From contig OY294067.1 of assembly GCA_958510875.1 (NCBI GenBank), forward strand, positions 274,146,742 through 274,210,741: 64,000 nucleotides of DNA, in the 5' to 3' direction. The position numbers and the translations under genes were made by a program. This stretch comes from Endomychus coccineus. Lineage: Eukaryota > Arthropoda > Insecta > Coleoptera > Endomychidae. This document shows positions 1 through 12,179 of this stretch, in pieces. The notes beneath the pieces were generated by a model. The model had not been told where the DNA came from. It saw nothing but the letters and a program-made list of their open reading frames with translations, and did not search any database. The stretch's first letter is position 1. Each line of letters starts with the position of its first letter.

Positions 1-23
1 GAGAGAGAGAGAGAGAGAGAGAG
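1..23. repeat. GA dinucleotide microsatellite
   Basis: Uninterrupted GA repeats run from the window edge; the array probably continues outside the window. Confidence 0.95.
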
Positions 24-2714
24 GGAGAAGCAAACTTTGATTGCAAATCTAAAACAACCCTGATATAGTGGAATCCACCCTTCTCACCAAAAACACTCTT
101 AAGAAACTATTAAAGTTAAATTAATTGAAATTGACACAGTACCACGTCATGTCTAAAGAGAATAATACAAGAAGTTATGGAATATAACTGATATAACTAT
201 ATTTTTGGCATTGATCATGTTACTTATAATGCGTCCTTTTCCGCAAAACCAATCTACAATCATAAGAAGGATCCTCGAATTATTTAACTAATAAGCAGTA
301 AGATAGTTGATAATTTCTTCCCGCTCTTGAGGTCTCTAACTCAGAATGCTTTCGGTGGGGATTTCTAGACCTGTCTCTGTCCTTTTCCAAAAATTACTGA
401 TTGATTCTTTTTTTACTGATTATTATAATTACAATCAGAATACATTTAATTCGAATTTTGATGATATAGTAGATTAATCATGTATAATTGCACATACATG
501 AATGTATACTTACCAATTTTACAAATTTTACAATAAATTTTCCCATGAAAATTGGCCAATTTCCGGTTTAACATGTGAAAAATGGTCGAGCGACTAGATC
601 TTGAAGTTCAATATCGTTCAGTATCCGTCCAGGAACGATTTGCAAACAAAATTAAGTTGATTGGTCTGTTTGGAAAAAAATCCGAGCTTTCACATTTTTA
701 ACGTTCAATTTAACCCGACTACTTCGTAGCTTCAAATATCGTAAAATTCTTAGCAAACATATTCTCTGGGATGTATTAAGCCTCATAGTTTTGTATTCCT
801 TATCCCGATTCTAATTGAAGTTCCACCCCATTTGAAATATTTTGTCCATTATAGTCATGAATAATAAAAAATTAATTGACAAAAATATAGTCTTGAAAAA
901 TAGTTCTGAAAGAAAACATTTCCTTATAATATATGATAATTTGGGATTGCTTATTATCATCAACACTGATAATGGTTCAACGTGCTGATTCTTATGTTAG
1001 ATAAGCTTTTAGCATGAAATTTCTATTTGCATATTATACAGATCATTCCATCAATTGGAACACTTTCTGCCCATCGTATCAGAAACATGAGAATCCTATT
1101 TATTTTCTAACACGTAAAGTTCCGTCATCTGAGGGATAACTTACCGGTATATGATCATATTTTTATGAATTGATTAATTTTATTAAACTCCACTAAAAGT
1201 GAGTCTGAATATTAGTTTATAGTATCCCTTGAATTTTTGAATGTACGTTCCGTGTTAAGTAATACTCATAATAAGTATGAGAAACTATCTACCGCTTTGA
1301 CACATCTAGAGCACATATTAAATCAACGTATTGCTTCGACCCATACAGTTGACCTCTTAGTTAACGCCACAGCTACAAATATGTTAACCTTAACACTAGC
1401 TTACATTTCCGTTTACATCGACCGTGGCTAATGGATTTACCGATAAATTGTGCGCCACATTAATGAATATCTACTTACGAGCTACGTGTTTTAGGTTGAA
1501 TAAAATAATATGCTTTTAACCCTCATCACAAATTTGTTCTTCGATTATTTCCAGCAGTGATATTATGCGAATTTCTGGAATGAGCATTATCGTAAATTTC
1601 ATTATCTTTATTAAAATCTCGTATGCTATAATTATATTCAGTAATAGCAGAAGCTGAAAAGTTTCATTACAAGTACATTACATACAGGAGATTTGAACCC
1701 TGATAATACTGTTTGCAATAACATTTGGTACCAACCTACCAACAGGAGGTGAAAGCACCATATTATATATGTCGTGTCAATTTTCTTAATCGTTGAAACG
1801 AGAGAGCTTTAGAGTGACCAAACCGTTCCCTCAATTCAATCTCACTGGATCTATTCTTTATTGGTAGCATCTATTGAAATACCTTTAAATCAATATTGAT
1901 AGATACCTGGATATGAGGGTTACATCTAAGTGGTAATTACACTAATGGTGAATTACAAGGTAAAAACAAAAAATCAATGTGTACTGTAACGAAACTCAAA
2001 AACATTGAATAATTATTCAATGAGAAACACGTATATTGGTCATAAATTTAAGGAGATTTCGTTTATATTAGTATATAGAATCCATAATTCTTAATAACCA
2101 TATTGTTTTATAGGAATATAGATAGTACCGAGTGTAGACACCCGTGCAGTATAACGATTTGCATTAATTTCAATTGATAAACCACGTATATTTGATTTCA
2201 TTGAAAAACATGCATATTTCATGTCAACATAAGATAACGAAACATGTGTTGTAAACACAAATATCAAGGCACAGAATTCTGGAATTGGTGGAGCATCATT
2301 CACGCGAAATGGGTGAAAAAGGGGTCTGTTGGAACTGGTGGAAGAGACTTGACCAGCACCTCGATAACTATGAAAGAACGACTCGCATGTGGCAAGATAA
2401 ATTCAGTTAAATAGATAGCCTTAGAGCGAAAAGAAAGTGAGTGTTCCGCCAGTTACCATTGTATCAGGTAAATAAGAATTTTGATACCTGAGCTAGGGCA
2501 ACGAATTCCATTGTTTTGCTCGCTGCCTTGTAATATCAAATAGCGTTTGATTATTAATTGTAATTGTTGTATTGTACCTGATAACTTGATCCTTTTCAGA
2601 TTTTCATAGTATCCTGATAAAACTGATTGTCCTCTATACCGATAAGCATATGAATGAATTTATTAAATAATTGTCTATTATTAGAGGGTGTGAATGGTAA
2701 TAGTGAAAAGGAAT
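24..2714. other. AT-rich stretch, nothing recognised
   Basis: No open frame longer than about 70 codons and no motif of a known protein or element was recognised on either strand. The minus-strand frame at 2091-2303 has no recognisable domain. Confidence 0.6.
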
Positions 2715-3065
2715 CCAGACACACCAATGAGCACTGTGTCTACCAGTGAGTAATGATGTGTCTTAGATAGTTCATCGACAGGGTCTACACGTTGTGACTA
2801 CGCGCAAATAGCCTCTGAAGGAGTGAAAGTGAATCACGATGCACCTATATACAGTGTGTCTACCCGGAAATGAGGGTGCGTCGTAGATAGTCTAACGCCA
2901 GAGTCTGCACGCTGTGACTACCCGGGAGTAGGCTCTGAAGGGGGACGTATGTTCGAGAGTGGTGGTATCCATTGAACACGCTGTGTCCACCCCGAAGTGA
3001 AGTAGTATTGCTGACGAGGTAATTATAGTTCTAACACACTGCGACTATCCGGAAGTAAGACTTAT
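2715..3065. repeat. Minisatellite, about 120-bp period with 57-bp half unit
   Basis: About three diverged tandem units. The motif CTGTGTCTACC and its relatives start near 2734, 2854 and 2981, and the related GTGACTACCCGG-type motif near 2791, 2911 and 3037. The spacing is therefore 120-127 bp, with a related half unit 56-57 bp later in each. The units are more GC-rich than the flanks. No protein motif is visible. Confidence 0.75.
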
Positions 3066-4985
3066 AATTTCCAAATTTACGTGTGGATAGTATATAACTG
3101 CCTGGCACTGTCGTACAATTACCAGTGCGACCGTTGTCGGACATCTGCGCGTACTAACCTGGAACAGTGCAGGATAAATAAATTCCAGTATTCACCATGA
3201 TTGAAAAGTACCAAACAGATTACTGATATTGCGCGGGCGTAGTTGGAGTATTGCAGAGTAACCAAAAAAGCGGGTAGAACTCAAATACCCGCTTTCACTT
3301 GCTCTGCTCTAGTATCCCATGCACGAGAAGTAATTTGATGATAGTAATTTGTGCATAAATAGCCATTTTTGATAATACCCGCATGACTATTTGTTTTCAA
3401 GGCTATAATAACGAAATAGCCTGATTGGACCGCAATTATTGCTTCTGAGATTCCGTATGCTTCCCACGGGTCAGGATAAATCATTATTGCATAAAGCTTC
3501 CTGCATAAATAAACTTATTATTGGGAAATTCCATGTTTGTTTAAAATAATTTTCTGCAACATCATTTAAGTAGCCGAGAAGTAACCAAGTATTAATTGCA
3601 AATAAAGTCTGCAAATCTGATACTATTCAGTCTGCCCTATTGACCCCTGGCTACTCCCTCCACTGAGACTACTCTGAGACAAGGTTATCCATAGATAGCA
3701 CTGTGATAAGCTCTAGCAGAAGTCCTCAACGAGGAGTGAACCTTGACACAAATCTGGTGGCTGAGAAATCAAATAAAGTGAATTAGATTCAGATCTGATA
3801 GACTAGAAGGAATGTTGAAGCCTCCGTAAGTTACAATCGCCAAAAAGGGAGAAGGTTTGTCACAATATAAAACAAAATTATGTGATGCTTTTCGTGAACG
3901 ATATTGGTTTATCAAATACTACTATAGTACCAGAAAATTCGATAATGTGCAATAGTATAAATATAAATGTTCCAACAGCTCTGATGTGTTAGTTTTTTCC
4001 TGAATAAGACATTCTCCTGCTGATATGTCTATGAAGATGTGATGCTTGTTATGGCGAAGGCTGACACGTCTAAAATATATTCACAATCTACACAACATCA
4101 TTGGCAATTACTGATATGTCCACAAGCTAACTTTACCAATGATTACTGAAGCGCAAACTAGGCAGATATGTCATTTTGAACCTTTATTTTACTTGTTCTA
4201 TGCCTTGAACTTATGTTTCGACGTGTTGAGGTTATTTGTGGTCATAACGCGTAGGTCTTGTATTATTCAGTTATAAATTGTTGTAAGTTATTTGATGTTC
4301 AATTTTGAGTGCAGTATGACTAGCATTGGTGTCACTTGCAACTGGAAACAGCTGCGAAAATGTTGAGGAAGATGGGAGTATTTGCGGCAATGATAGTTTC
4401 CAAAAGCACGATGATGAGTGCATAAGGCTCTCTCATAATGTATTTGTATCATCACACAAGAACTGATATTGAGTTTCTTATTTTAAAACTGGGTTAGCAA
4501 CCTAAAATGCAAAAAAAAAATTCGATACGAATGTTGAAAGCTCTACTTTTTAAACTTCATTTCCGTTGTTTTCAATTCAGATAGAATATTATAGATTATA
4601 GAGAGGGGTTGAGTGATACGTCATTTGAAAGGTTTTGGAAGCCTCTTTACAACGGTGTATGAAAAACGTAAATTTGTTGAACCGTTTTCGCCAAAAATTA
4701 ATTTTGTAGCTCGAATGCGCCACCTTGAATATTTTGGTTATTTGTACAATGTACAAGCTCATTTTTATTAAGCCTTTTTTACAAACTTAAACATTCTTCA
4801 AAAAATCACATTCGTAAAAAAATTGAATTGTGTTGACATGCTTACAATGAAAAAAATTAAATCTGCATGTTTAAATCAAATGTTCAAATTGTCCTCCATT
4901 GACTACCATATAATAATACATTCTCTCAAACTGATAAATAAAAAAACAGCAAAACATTTCCATATGTTGCCTTCATTTTTTGTTC
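3066..4985. other. No gene recognised; possible 5' noncoding part of the next element
   Basis: Nothing is recognised up to about 4490. From about 4490 to 4760 the text resembles the 5' noncoding leader of insect Tc1/mariner-type elements, and it lies just upstream of a transposase remnant, so it may belong to that element. Its terminal inverted repeats were not identified. Confidence 0.4.
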
Positions 4986-5385
4986 TTAGAAGGTGTTTAG
5001 GCATAACTGTAGAATTTGGAGCGATACAAATCCTCATGTATTTCAAGAAGCTCACACTCAACATGGGGAAAAGCTAAACGTTTGGGTAGGAATTTTGGGA
5101 GACCACCTAATTGGACCTCTGTTTATTCCTGGTAATTTAAATGGCGAAATTTATCTTGAAATGTTGGAAAATGCGATTGATCCGTTAATAACTGAACAAT
5201 TAGAAAACGATCTTCTACTACTTGAACAACAATTGCATTTCCAACAAGACAGAGCTCCTCCTCACTACGCCGCACCAGTTCGCCAATACCTCAATTTGCA
5301 ATACCCGGGTCGTTGGATTGGAAGAAGAGGTCATATGGAGTGACCTGCCCGGTCTCCTCACCTGAACCTCAAATATACGTCAAAA
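4986..5385 (+). pseudogene. Tc1/mariner-IS630 superfamily transposase, central fragment
   Basis: An open frame to 5343 carries the hallmark run NVWVGILGDHLIGPLF, then LNGEIYLEML, then FQQDRAPPHYAAPVRQYL. In this insect transposase group the aspartate of FQQD is the second catalytic residue. The frame ends at a TGA that replaces the tryptophan of a GHMEWPARSP-type motif, and beyond it PARSP can still be read (5344-5360). The third acidic residue and the whole N-terminal helix-turn-helix half, including the first aspartate, are missing or unreadable. It is a dead transposon remnant; subfamily assignment is by motif only. Confidence 0.8.
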
Positions 5386-5386
5386 G

Positions 5387-5620
5387 ATGTCCCCCAAACA
5401 AAATCATTCGACGTGTTTCGGGAGATTTTTCCACTCACTATGGGATAAGAAATATACGGGGTGGCTCGTATACCAAATAAAGACTGATAACAAACTTGTT
5501 CAAGTGTGTAAGAAAATGTTTCAGTATGCTTATAGATTTCCTGAGGGGAAAGTTGATATACTAGTCATGGCAGTGAAAAAATACTGCTTAAGTACTGATA
5601 CATTTTCAGCTGCCAAGTAG
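5387..5620 (+). other. Unrecognised 77-codon frame downstream of transposase
   Basis: A 77-codon open frame directly follows the broken transposase. Its first codons (MSPKQNHS) sit where the transposase reading would continue in another frame, so part of it may be frameshifted transposon sequence. The rest matches no family I know, and it has no clear start context. A real gene is unlikely. Confidence 0.25.
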
Positions 5621-5658
5621 CCATTATCAGAAAACTAGGATGATGGCTACTTGGTAGC
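5609..5658. repeat. Short inverted repeat, 16-bp arms
   Basis: Arms 5609-5624 and 5643-5658 are complementary (GCTGCCAAGTAGCCAT against ATGGCTACTTGGTAGC, one mismatch) around an 18-bp loop. This could be the terminus of a small transposon or an isolated hairpin. Confidence 0.7.
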
Positions 5659-5659
5659 A

Positions 5660-8248
5660 GAAAGGTCCTCTGTTACAATATTTTTAGTGAATAAGCGTGA
5701 TTATTCCTTATTAATAGTGTTAGTGTATCCACAATGTGAACTCTTTTATATTTTATTAAATGGTTCCGATTTAATGACAGCAATAAAAGTGAGTAAATCC
5801 CGTTGTGCGACAAAAATTTCCGTACCGACAATTGATACTGTTTATTCACAAGCAGCCCTTTTATTGCAATAATTTGTTCTATGACCTGTGGTAGGAGGTG
5901 TAATAGCAAGTATTTTTCCCTAGAAATACTGGCTTTGGTGAGGGTCGTTATATGGGTATTCCCATACAACTGGAATTAAGAATTTGCTTTTAAAACCAAA
6001 AGTAGTGATTTCACTGTATCACACAAGTTCGATAATTTCTACATGTAAATATCTCATAGCGTTTTATTATTCAGTACAACGAAACTGTAATAAAATGCAT
6101 GTCGTAAATTTGATATTTCGTGAGAATGAAATCCACATCAATAAAAATGTAAATTATAATGAGCGTCAGCTGGGAGAAATGACAGTATAATATGGTTCGC
6201 AAAGTAAAAGGGCAGTATCACTAAACATGATGTTATCACGTCCTTAATAATGTTGTAGCTTGTATAAAAGCGGAACAATATCAATTATTTGTACTATATA
6301 GACCGGAGTTGCGGTCACGTATGCAGACAGTTCTCTATTTATTAATTTATATATTAAAGACCTACATGCTAAAACAACAAACCAAAGTACCGATAATTGC
6401 ATTTCAGAATGCACAGTATGAAAATCGATATACAAGTCTGCTATTAGTATTTTTTGTTAGAATAATATAAACCATCATTAATGTTGCACATTTTTAAATG
6501 GAAATAACCACTATGAATAAGAAACATAACATTGTTTCCAATAAAAATACTGTTGAAATACTGAGGACGTTTCAGCTATCATTAGAGTAAACTAAACTAA
6601 AACTACAAAATGGGAACGTTAAAAAGCAATTTTTAACTACCAGAGTATACAGAGATATTTCAAAAAGAAGAGAACTCGTACATTTGCGACCCTGATACAA
6701 TTGCGGCCCTCTCTTAATTTTTCGAGTTATGATAAAATTTAAGTGAGACAGTTGCTACCCTACTCCTATCAATGGGATACCTGCTGATGCATAGTTATAA
6801 TGTATATCCGAAACAGACGTCAAATAATGGAAAAACTGTAGATTTTTTGATTTTACTCACATATAACTTTCCTTCACAGGTTTTACAGGACTGTCGACAC
6901 AGATATGCCGGCGTGTTTAGAAGGTATATCCAGTGAATATCGTCATGTTTTTGTTTTCTAGATTTTTCACTTTTTTCATTGTTTTTTATGTATTTTTCAA
7001 TGCTTGTTATATTGTTGTATACATATTTACATTTTTCCAACTATTGAGTGGTTACTTCAGCTTTTGTACAAAGGCAAGCGTTCTCAAGCTGTTTCGAAGG
7101 TCATTTGATACCATAAACTTGTTCATTATTTTTTCTATGCGCTCATCTGATCGTATATCATGTATTTGTTCTTCGTTTTCCTCCTAAATTTAATGATTTC
7201 CTTTTCGATAAGAAATCCAAATATATGGACTAGCCTTTTGAGTGCTTAGTTAACTGTATAAATATGTGGGTGGGGTTTCTCTATGGCCATGTTCAATCTG
7301 CCATTACAGTCTTTCACGGAGTTGTTCGTTCCATGCTTTTGACCAAAGATGACCCAAATGTATGGCAACGACTCTATTTTCCATCCATTGTTCTATGCAC
7401 AAATTTTGGGCCTAAAATGTTAATTCCTCGACTATTTATTTGGTACATTCGAATATCAAGAACTATTCATGACGTAATAATAATATCAATTCTACATATT
7501 CGAAACCATGTGAAAATATCCTTAAAATAATGTTTCCACTTCAGTTTGAAATTTATCTTCAAGTCAAATATTTATATACTTTTAGGCATCTCCGGCGCAA
7601 TTCTGGAATCAATACTTAACATTAACTTTATTGACATGTCAAACATATGTGTCCCAATATATAATCATTTTTAAGCCGAGAATTAATAATTAAGAACATA
7701 GTATGTATTGCAGCATATGACTCATACTATTTCAAGTTGAATTTATAGTTTATACCAATTATACCAATCAAATTGAAATTCTTTTCATTTACATCAGGAA
7801 TATCGCTTTGGTTTCTCGTAGCATTTGGAACAGATTACGTAATGTCTTATATATTGTCTAGTCATTTAATTACCGTAATGAGAAATTTAAAAATATTAAT
7901 GCCAGCCACTTCTTTCCTGAATATTTTATTACTGATAATTAACATTTGATATACATCGACATCAACAAAAATATTTCCATATTTAATAATAAAATTGGAC
8001 GAGTCATTAGTTTGGTCATCAAATATTAATGAGAGCGGTTATGATCACATTCCTGATTAATTTTATTCCACTAATAGGTTATTCCATAAGCAACCAACGT
8101 TCCATTTCGTTCATTTTCAGGAAACGATAATAACATTCACAACCTTACCTTTTTTCAAATGAGGTCTCCCTCAAGTGTATAATAAAATATGTTCGGCAAT
8201 AATTTACAATAAAATACGATATCCAACTTTCCCCAGAAAAGCTATAAA
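5660..8248. other. AT-rich stretch, nothing recognised
   Basis: Several overlapping short frames occur on both strands (for example 6933-7187 and 7264-7530), but none has a recognisable motif or a conserved partner. A short segment near 6540-6590 loosely resembles text upstream of the LINE at 61.4 kb. Confidence 0.5.
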
Positions 8249-8250
8249 TA

Positions 8251-8338
8251 CGAGAGCAATGCGAAAGTTTCTGAAAAAAATGAAACAAGAAATGATTCAT
8301 TTGGTCCGAACTGATTTTATTAATCAACATAATCTCCT
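8251..8338 (-). mobile_element. Mariner end fragment (irritans type)
   Basis: A TA at 8249-8250 is followed by a diverged copy (CGAGAGCAATGCGAAAGT) of the terminal inverted repeat seen at 46605 and 16665. The next 50 bases match the inner end of the minus-strand mariner at 15396-15475: the end of the transposase gene, with the noncoding strand shown here. Mariner similarity stops near 8338, where Penelope-like sequence begins. Confidence 0.75.
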
Positions 8339-8344
8339 TTTAAG

Positions 8345-8640
8345 TGGTTATAGCATTCCCTCTTCTTGCGGTAGAGTCTACATTGGTGGAATAGTTCATA
8401 CAGTACCTACTCGTGTAAAAGAACATGAGCGCTGCAGCAGATCTGCACTTGCAGAATACAAGTTTGATACTAATCACCAAATCCTTTCTGAAAATTCTAA
8501 AATCTGAGTCCCAGCCCCAAACTTCTATCAACGAAAAAGCCTTGCAGCGATGGAAATCCTAAAACATCCAAATAATTCAAACTGTGACTCAGGATATTAC
8601 CTTCCCAACAATTGTAAGCCCGTACTCAGAAACTCCACTT
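8345..8640 (+). pseudogene. GIY-YIG endonuclease domain of a Penelope-like element
   Basis: Reading in the frame of the ORF that ends at 8507 gives SGYSIPSSCGRVYIGG (the GIY-YIG core with GYS in place of GIY), then TRVKEHERCSRSALAEYKF and NHQILSENSKI. After a TGA at 8505-8507 the same frame continues with APNFYQRKSLAAMEILKHPNN and DSGYYLPNN, typical of the C-terminal part of insect PLE nucleases. The domain would nick the target for insertion in an active element. A single in-frame stop and loss of everything upstream make it inactive. Confidence 0.8.
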
Positions 8641-8792
8641 CTCACATGATCACACAACGGCAGGGTCAGGTACCAGAACGGAATTAACCACCGGGATAAT
8701 GGCAGTGAACTGTGTAGCGTGAAGAATTTTATCATACAATAAATATCGCTACAGAAACCAGTAGAATCAGTTTCAATTCAAGGCTCAAGCCA

Positions 8793-8833
8793 GTCCTGAT
8801 GATGCCACCGTAATGGTTGGCGAAACGTCGGCA
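8793..8833 (+). ncRNA. Hammerhead-ribozyme-like motif (PLE)
   Basis: The core CTGATGA is followed by a T and an imperfect stem II (GCCA pairing with TGGC), then GAAAC and GTC. Bases GTC before the core can pair with GGC after the putative GTC cleavage triplet. Stem III would be the two pairs between AAC and GTC with no loop, unusually short, so activity as a monomer is doubtful. It lies just 3' of a PLE nuclease, where such motifs are expected. Confidence 0.5.
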
Positions 8834-8890
8834 TCAAGTCGGGCTATTGTGATGCGGAATTCATCTGGAAGCCCATATTATCAAAATTAG

Positions 8891-11135
8891 CTATCCATGG
8901 AAGTCTACTATTCAAATTAAGTAAAGTATTTGTCAAATTAAAAAATGTATTTGTCATATTTTATTCAGATTGTATTGTGTTCTACACCCCACTCAATGAT
9001 ATCAAGAACTAATAATATATCTATCTATCTGAATTATCAGTATGTCTAACTCAAGCTCAACATTATATTATCATTCCTTACCAGCAATAAAATCTCTTGA
9101 TAATATCATAGCGGGGCAGAAAAATGCCATATTATGTAAATCGTTCATGAGATGAAAGTGGAACAAACTGGGCTGATTGAATTTGGGATCAGATTTGAAT
9201 AGAACAGATAGCCAAAGATTGATGGACACAATACAATTTGTTGAAAGTTTTGATAGGTTTTAGATGATTGATGGTCTTCCTGTATCTGTTCTGTAATGCA
9301 TTATTGAGTAGTCACAGAATATGATCCTCGACAATTTATTTCAACATCAAATCATCAATTGAGTTAGTGAATTGATCGTTTTAAAATATGGACCTAGCAA
9401 TTTAACTTTTATGGTATGAGGATTAGTTTTGAAGCTCATTTCAAACTCTCATTCTGTATGCGAAATCCAGAAGTGAATTAGTGAATTAATTCAGTTCAGA
9501 AATATGCATTGATTTTCATATTTATCACGTAAAAAACGAATAAACGTTCCGCTATACAGTGGCTCATGCTTGAAATCCACATATACAACTTCTATTGTAT
9601 TGCAATTTCTTCAATGGATTGTTCGCTGGAAATAAGAAATGGCGTCACACGAGAAAACCTCAGAAACAGGTGCAACATATAATTGTCCAGAGTAGATAGA
9701 TAGAGCTTAGTTAAATTGTAATAATTATCACCGGTCACAGTAATACCGGATACGCGCAATTAACTCTTAACGATACTATCGTAAGTTTCGTAAGCTTCTT
9801 GATGATAACATCACCTTGACTCTTGTACTCAACTTATAGGCCTTGTACAATAGAAGGTATTGATACTAGCTCAGTGCTCCGAATCTCATGGGGCCACAAT
9901 AATGTTTGTCATCACAAATATTGTGAAAAACCGCAACCCTTGAAATATTTCAATTTCCGTGTAGAACTAAATTTGAGATTATTTCGAAAATTTAGGAGGG
10001 GGTCTCAGGAATTAGGATTCGTTAACATTTTTCTAAATAATTCCAATTTTCAGAGGCCCTAGAGCCTTTTGAAAATTAAAAAAATTATGTTCTTTAATAT
10101 TAAATAGTAATTCAAAATTTCAAGTAAGATTTTGTCAAAGCTTAAGGATAGGTCTAACAGTGTACAAAATGACCGCCTTCATCTCGATGAAAGCCTTGAA
10201 AGCTATTAGTTGATTGTCTAGTTGCACTTGTGAAGGATCAAAGGAACAAGTTGGGCGACTGCACACGATTTTGATTACAAAAATAAAGTATCTCGTTCAA
10301 GACAGAGAAGTTCTTTTTTTATGAAACACCTGAAGGTACCGAGTCCCACGGCAGTGAGAAATTCAATCATTGACTGTGAGTCATCTAGAACAAGGTTCGA
10401 AGGCACAAGTTATCTATGTGTTCGGGCTTTTCTCACATTCGAATATTTTAGAAATAAGCTATTTGAGAATTCGATGTGGGACTTTCAGCGACTTTTATAT
10501 ACGTAGCGGTTACTGTGTAAAGGAAACGTGTCCATTTTTAATATAAATCAAATTGGCATATATTCATATTTTCAAGATTTCGAATAAACGCATCGACGAG
10601 TCATTTGTTCCATTCACCGTGTGTTAGTGAATGACGGTATCAAGTTCACGACTTGTTCCTCCTATATACAGTCAATTTAATGTCTCTGCAACTGCATTAT
10701 TGACATAAGTTTGTGGTTAGTATGCATCAGGTGATTGATTCTGCATTATTTATTTGGTCAAGTTCATTTTGAATTGAGTTTGTAAAATTATGTCAAGTTC
10801 AAGTGAAAAGTGATGAACCTTCCTACAGAAAGAAGGGTGACAATATTCGCCTACAATCATGATTATTTGAGGAGTTTTATGAAATACAGAAACGTGCAAA
10901 ACAAACAGGCCCGGACTGCAGGTAACTTTTGATGATTGTATAAGAATATTATCCACTAGATTTTCCGTTAACAGCAATAACCATTTTTGCATCTACAAAT
11001 CGTTATTTATTTATTTTTTGGCAGATGTAAATTGAAATGCAAGGCAGCTTTAACAAAAGATGAAATGAAATTTATTTTGAAATAGCCGTATTCAGGCAAA
11101 CTCAAACATGAAAGGGATTCTCTTTTCATGGGAGT
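8891..11135. other. AT-rich stretch, nothing recognised
   Basis: Frames at 9823-10062, 10321-10506 and 10750-10992 were read and show no known motif. No tandem array or terminal repeat stands out. Confidence 0.5.
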
Positions 11136-11140
11136 TTTAG

Positions 11141-11690
11141 ATGCTCGAGAGGTTGAGGGACGTAGGTCAAGAAATCAGGAACCAAAAAGGAACGAGAAGT
11201 AACTTCGAATTTTACCTTTTACCTGGAAAGAGTAGACTCCGTGTATGTAAAAAAGCATTTCTCAACTTTTACGCCTTATCAAGTAAAGCATTATTTCGTC
11301 TCACTTCACAGCTGTCAACTGATGATAAACCAACTGACAAACATGGTCATAGCATCACTCGAGGCAATGCTCTACCTGACTATTTTGAGGATTCACGTAG
11401 AATCTTTCCCCAAAAATGTTACTCATTGTAGATCATATCTGGATTCCAATTTGAGTATATAGAAAACGCACGAAACGTTCGATTCACAAAATACTGGTTC
11501 GGCAAGTGTTGTTAAGTATGAATACTACTTGGAAGATTACAGAGAACATTTTGGATGCAGAGATCCCAGACCACAAGTAGAAGCCTGTACATCATGCGAA
11601 GAGTTGAGCGTTAAAATAAATTCTTCGACACTGAATGATAATGCAAAACGTGTGACTTACTACGGAGTTCCAAACCACAAAATGAACGAA
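11141..11690 (+). pseudogene. Arthropod transposon-type protein of unknown function, frameshifted fragment
   Basis: One frame (11141-11431) gives RLRVCKKAFLNFYALSSKAL, DKPTDKHGHS and RGNALPDYF. A second frame (from 11241) continues with HVESFPKNVTHCRSYLDSNL. After a stop at 11460, the same frame gives YEYYLEDYREHFGCRDPRPQ and ACTSCEELSVKINSS, then LNDNAKRV. This motif order (VCKKAF, a KRG-like segment, SFP..SHY, YLD.NL, RPQ..C..CE, LND.AKR) is what I recall of a large uncharacterised protein family scattered through arthropod genomes in many copies. Its biochemical role is not known to me. The copy is frameshifted and interrupted. A PLE tail follows 30 bp downstream. Confidence 0.5.
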
Positions 11691-11723
11691 TGAAATCTTA
11701 TATATAATATCAAAACCAATGAA

Positions 11724-12041
11724 TATAGTAAGCCTGGAGTTTATGAGCTGATTTGTCCAGACTGTGATAACATTTATGAAGTACAGCTTGGCGTAACTTT
11801 AAAGTTAGATATAGAAAACATTTTCATTCTTCCAGACTTAACCTTCACTAACCATTTTTTACAAGCACCACATACTTGTCCTCATTTAGATACCACAATT
11901 ATTTTCCATAATCAAACCAAGGGCTTCGAATTAAATACATTAGAATCAATAGAGATTTATAAAGATGTCAAAAACACCTATTACAATATCACAAATGATC
12001 AGTTAGACCTATATCAAAGTGTTCTATTCCTTTGTCTTTGA
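11724..12041 (+). pseudogene. GIY-YIG endonuclease of a second Penelope-like element, C-terminal fragment
   Basis: A 106-codon frame without stops reads YSKPGVYELICPDCDNIYEV, the GIY-YIG start (GVY) followed by the CPDC cysteine pair typical of PLE nucleases. It later contains FLQAPHTCPH, FHNQTKGFELNTLESIEIYK and a C-terminal tail ending at TGA 12039-12041. The tyrosine and glycine of the YIG half are altered (YEVQLG), so the nuclease is probably dead. The reverse transcriptase upstream is missing. A hammerhead-bearing repeat follows at 12.4 kb, as expected for a PLE 3' end. Confidence 0.75.
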
Positions 12042-12179
12042 AAGCACCTGTAGAATAATTCTTAGAATATTGAATGATAATTATCTAAATGTCCAAATTG
12101 TTTATTAATTTATTGATTTTAATCTCGAAAAAGCCAGAAAGAAGTAAATGAATATTCATCTATTTCTCAATTGTTACAT

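Larger units (their letters stand above)
8339..8890 (+). mobile_element. Penelope-like element, 5'-truncated 3' end
   Basis: The fragment holds the C-terminal GIY-YIG endonuclease domain, a short 3' noncoding part and a hammerhead-like motif at 8793-8833. The reverse transcriptase is absent, which fits the 5' truncation common in retroelement copies. The left edge abuts a mariner terminus. Family knowledge: PLEs encode a reverse transcriptase plus GIY-YIG nuclease and carry hammerhead motifs in terminal repeats. Confidence 0.8.

Noticed and set aside
1237..1431. 64-codon plus-strand frame
   Set aside because: No motif, no splice or start context, and length expected by chance in stop-poor stretches.
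1680..1710. GGAGATTTGAACCC resembling a tRNA T-arm
   Set aside because: No matching acceptor, D-arm or anticodon stem could be arranged around it.
6795..7530. Overlapping frames of 81-88 codons on both strands
   Set aside because: Low-complexity, hydrophobic or lysine-rich translations that mirror AT-rich DNA; no family recognised.
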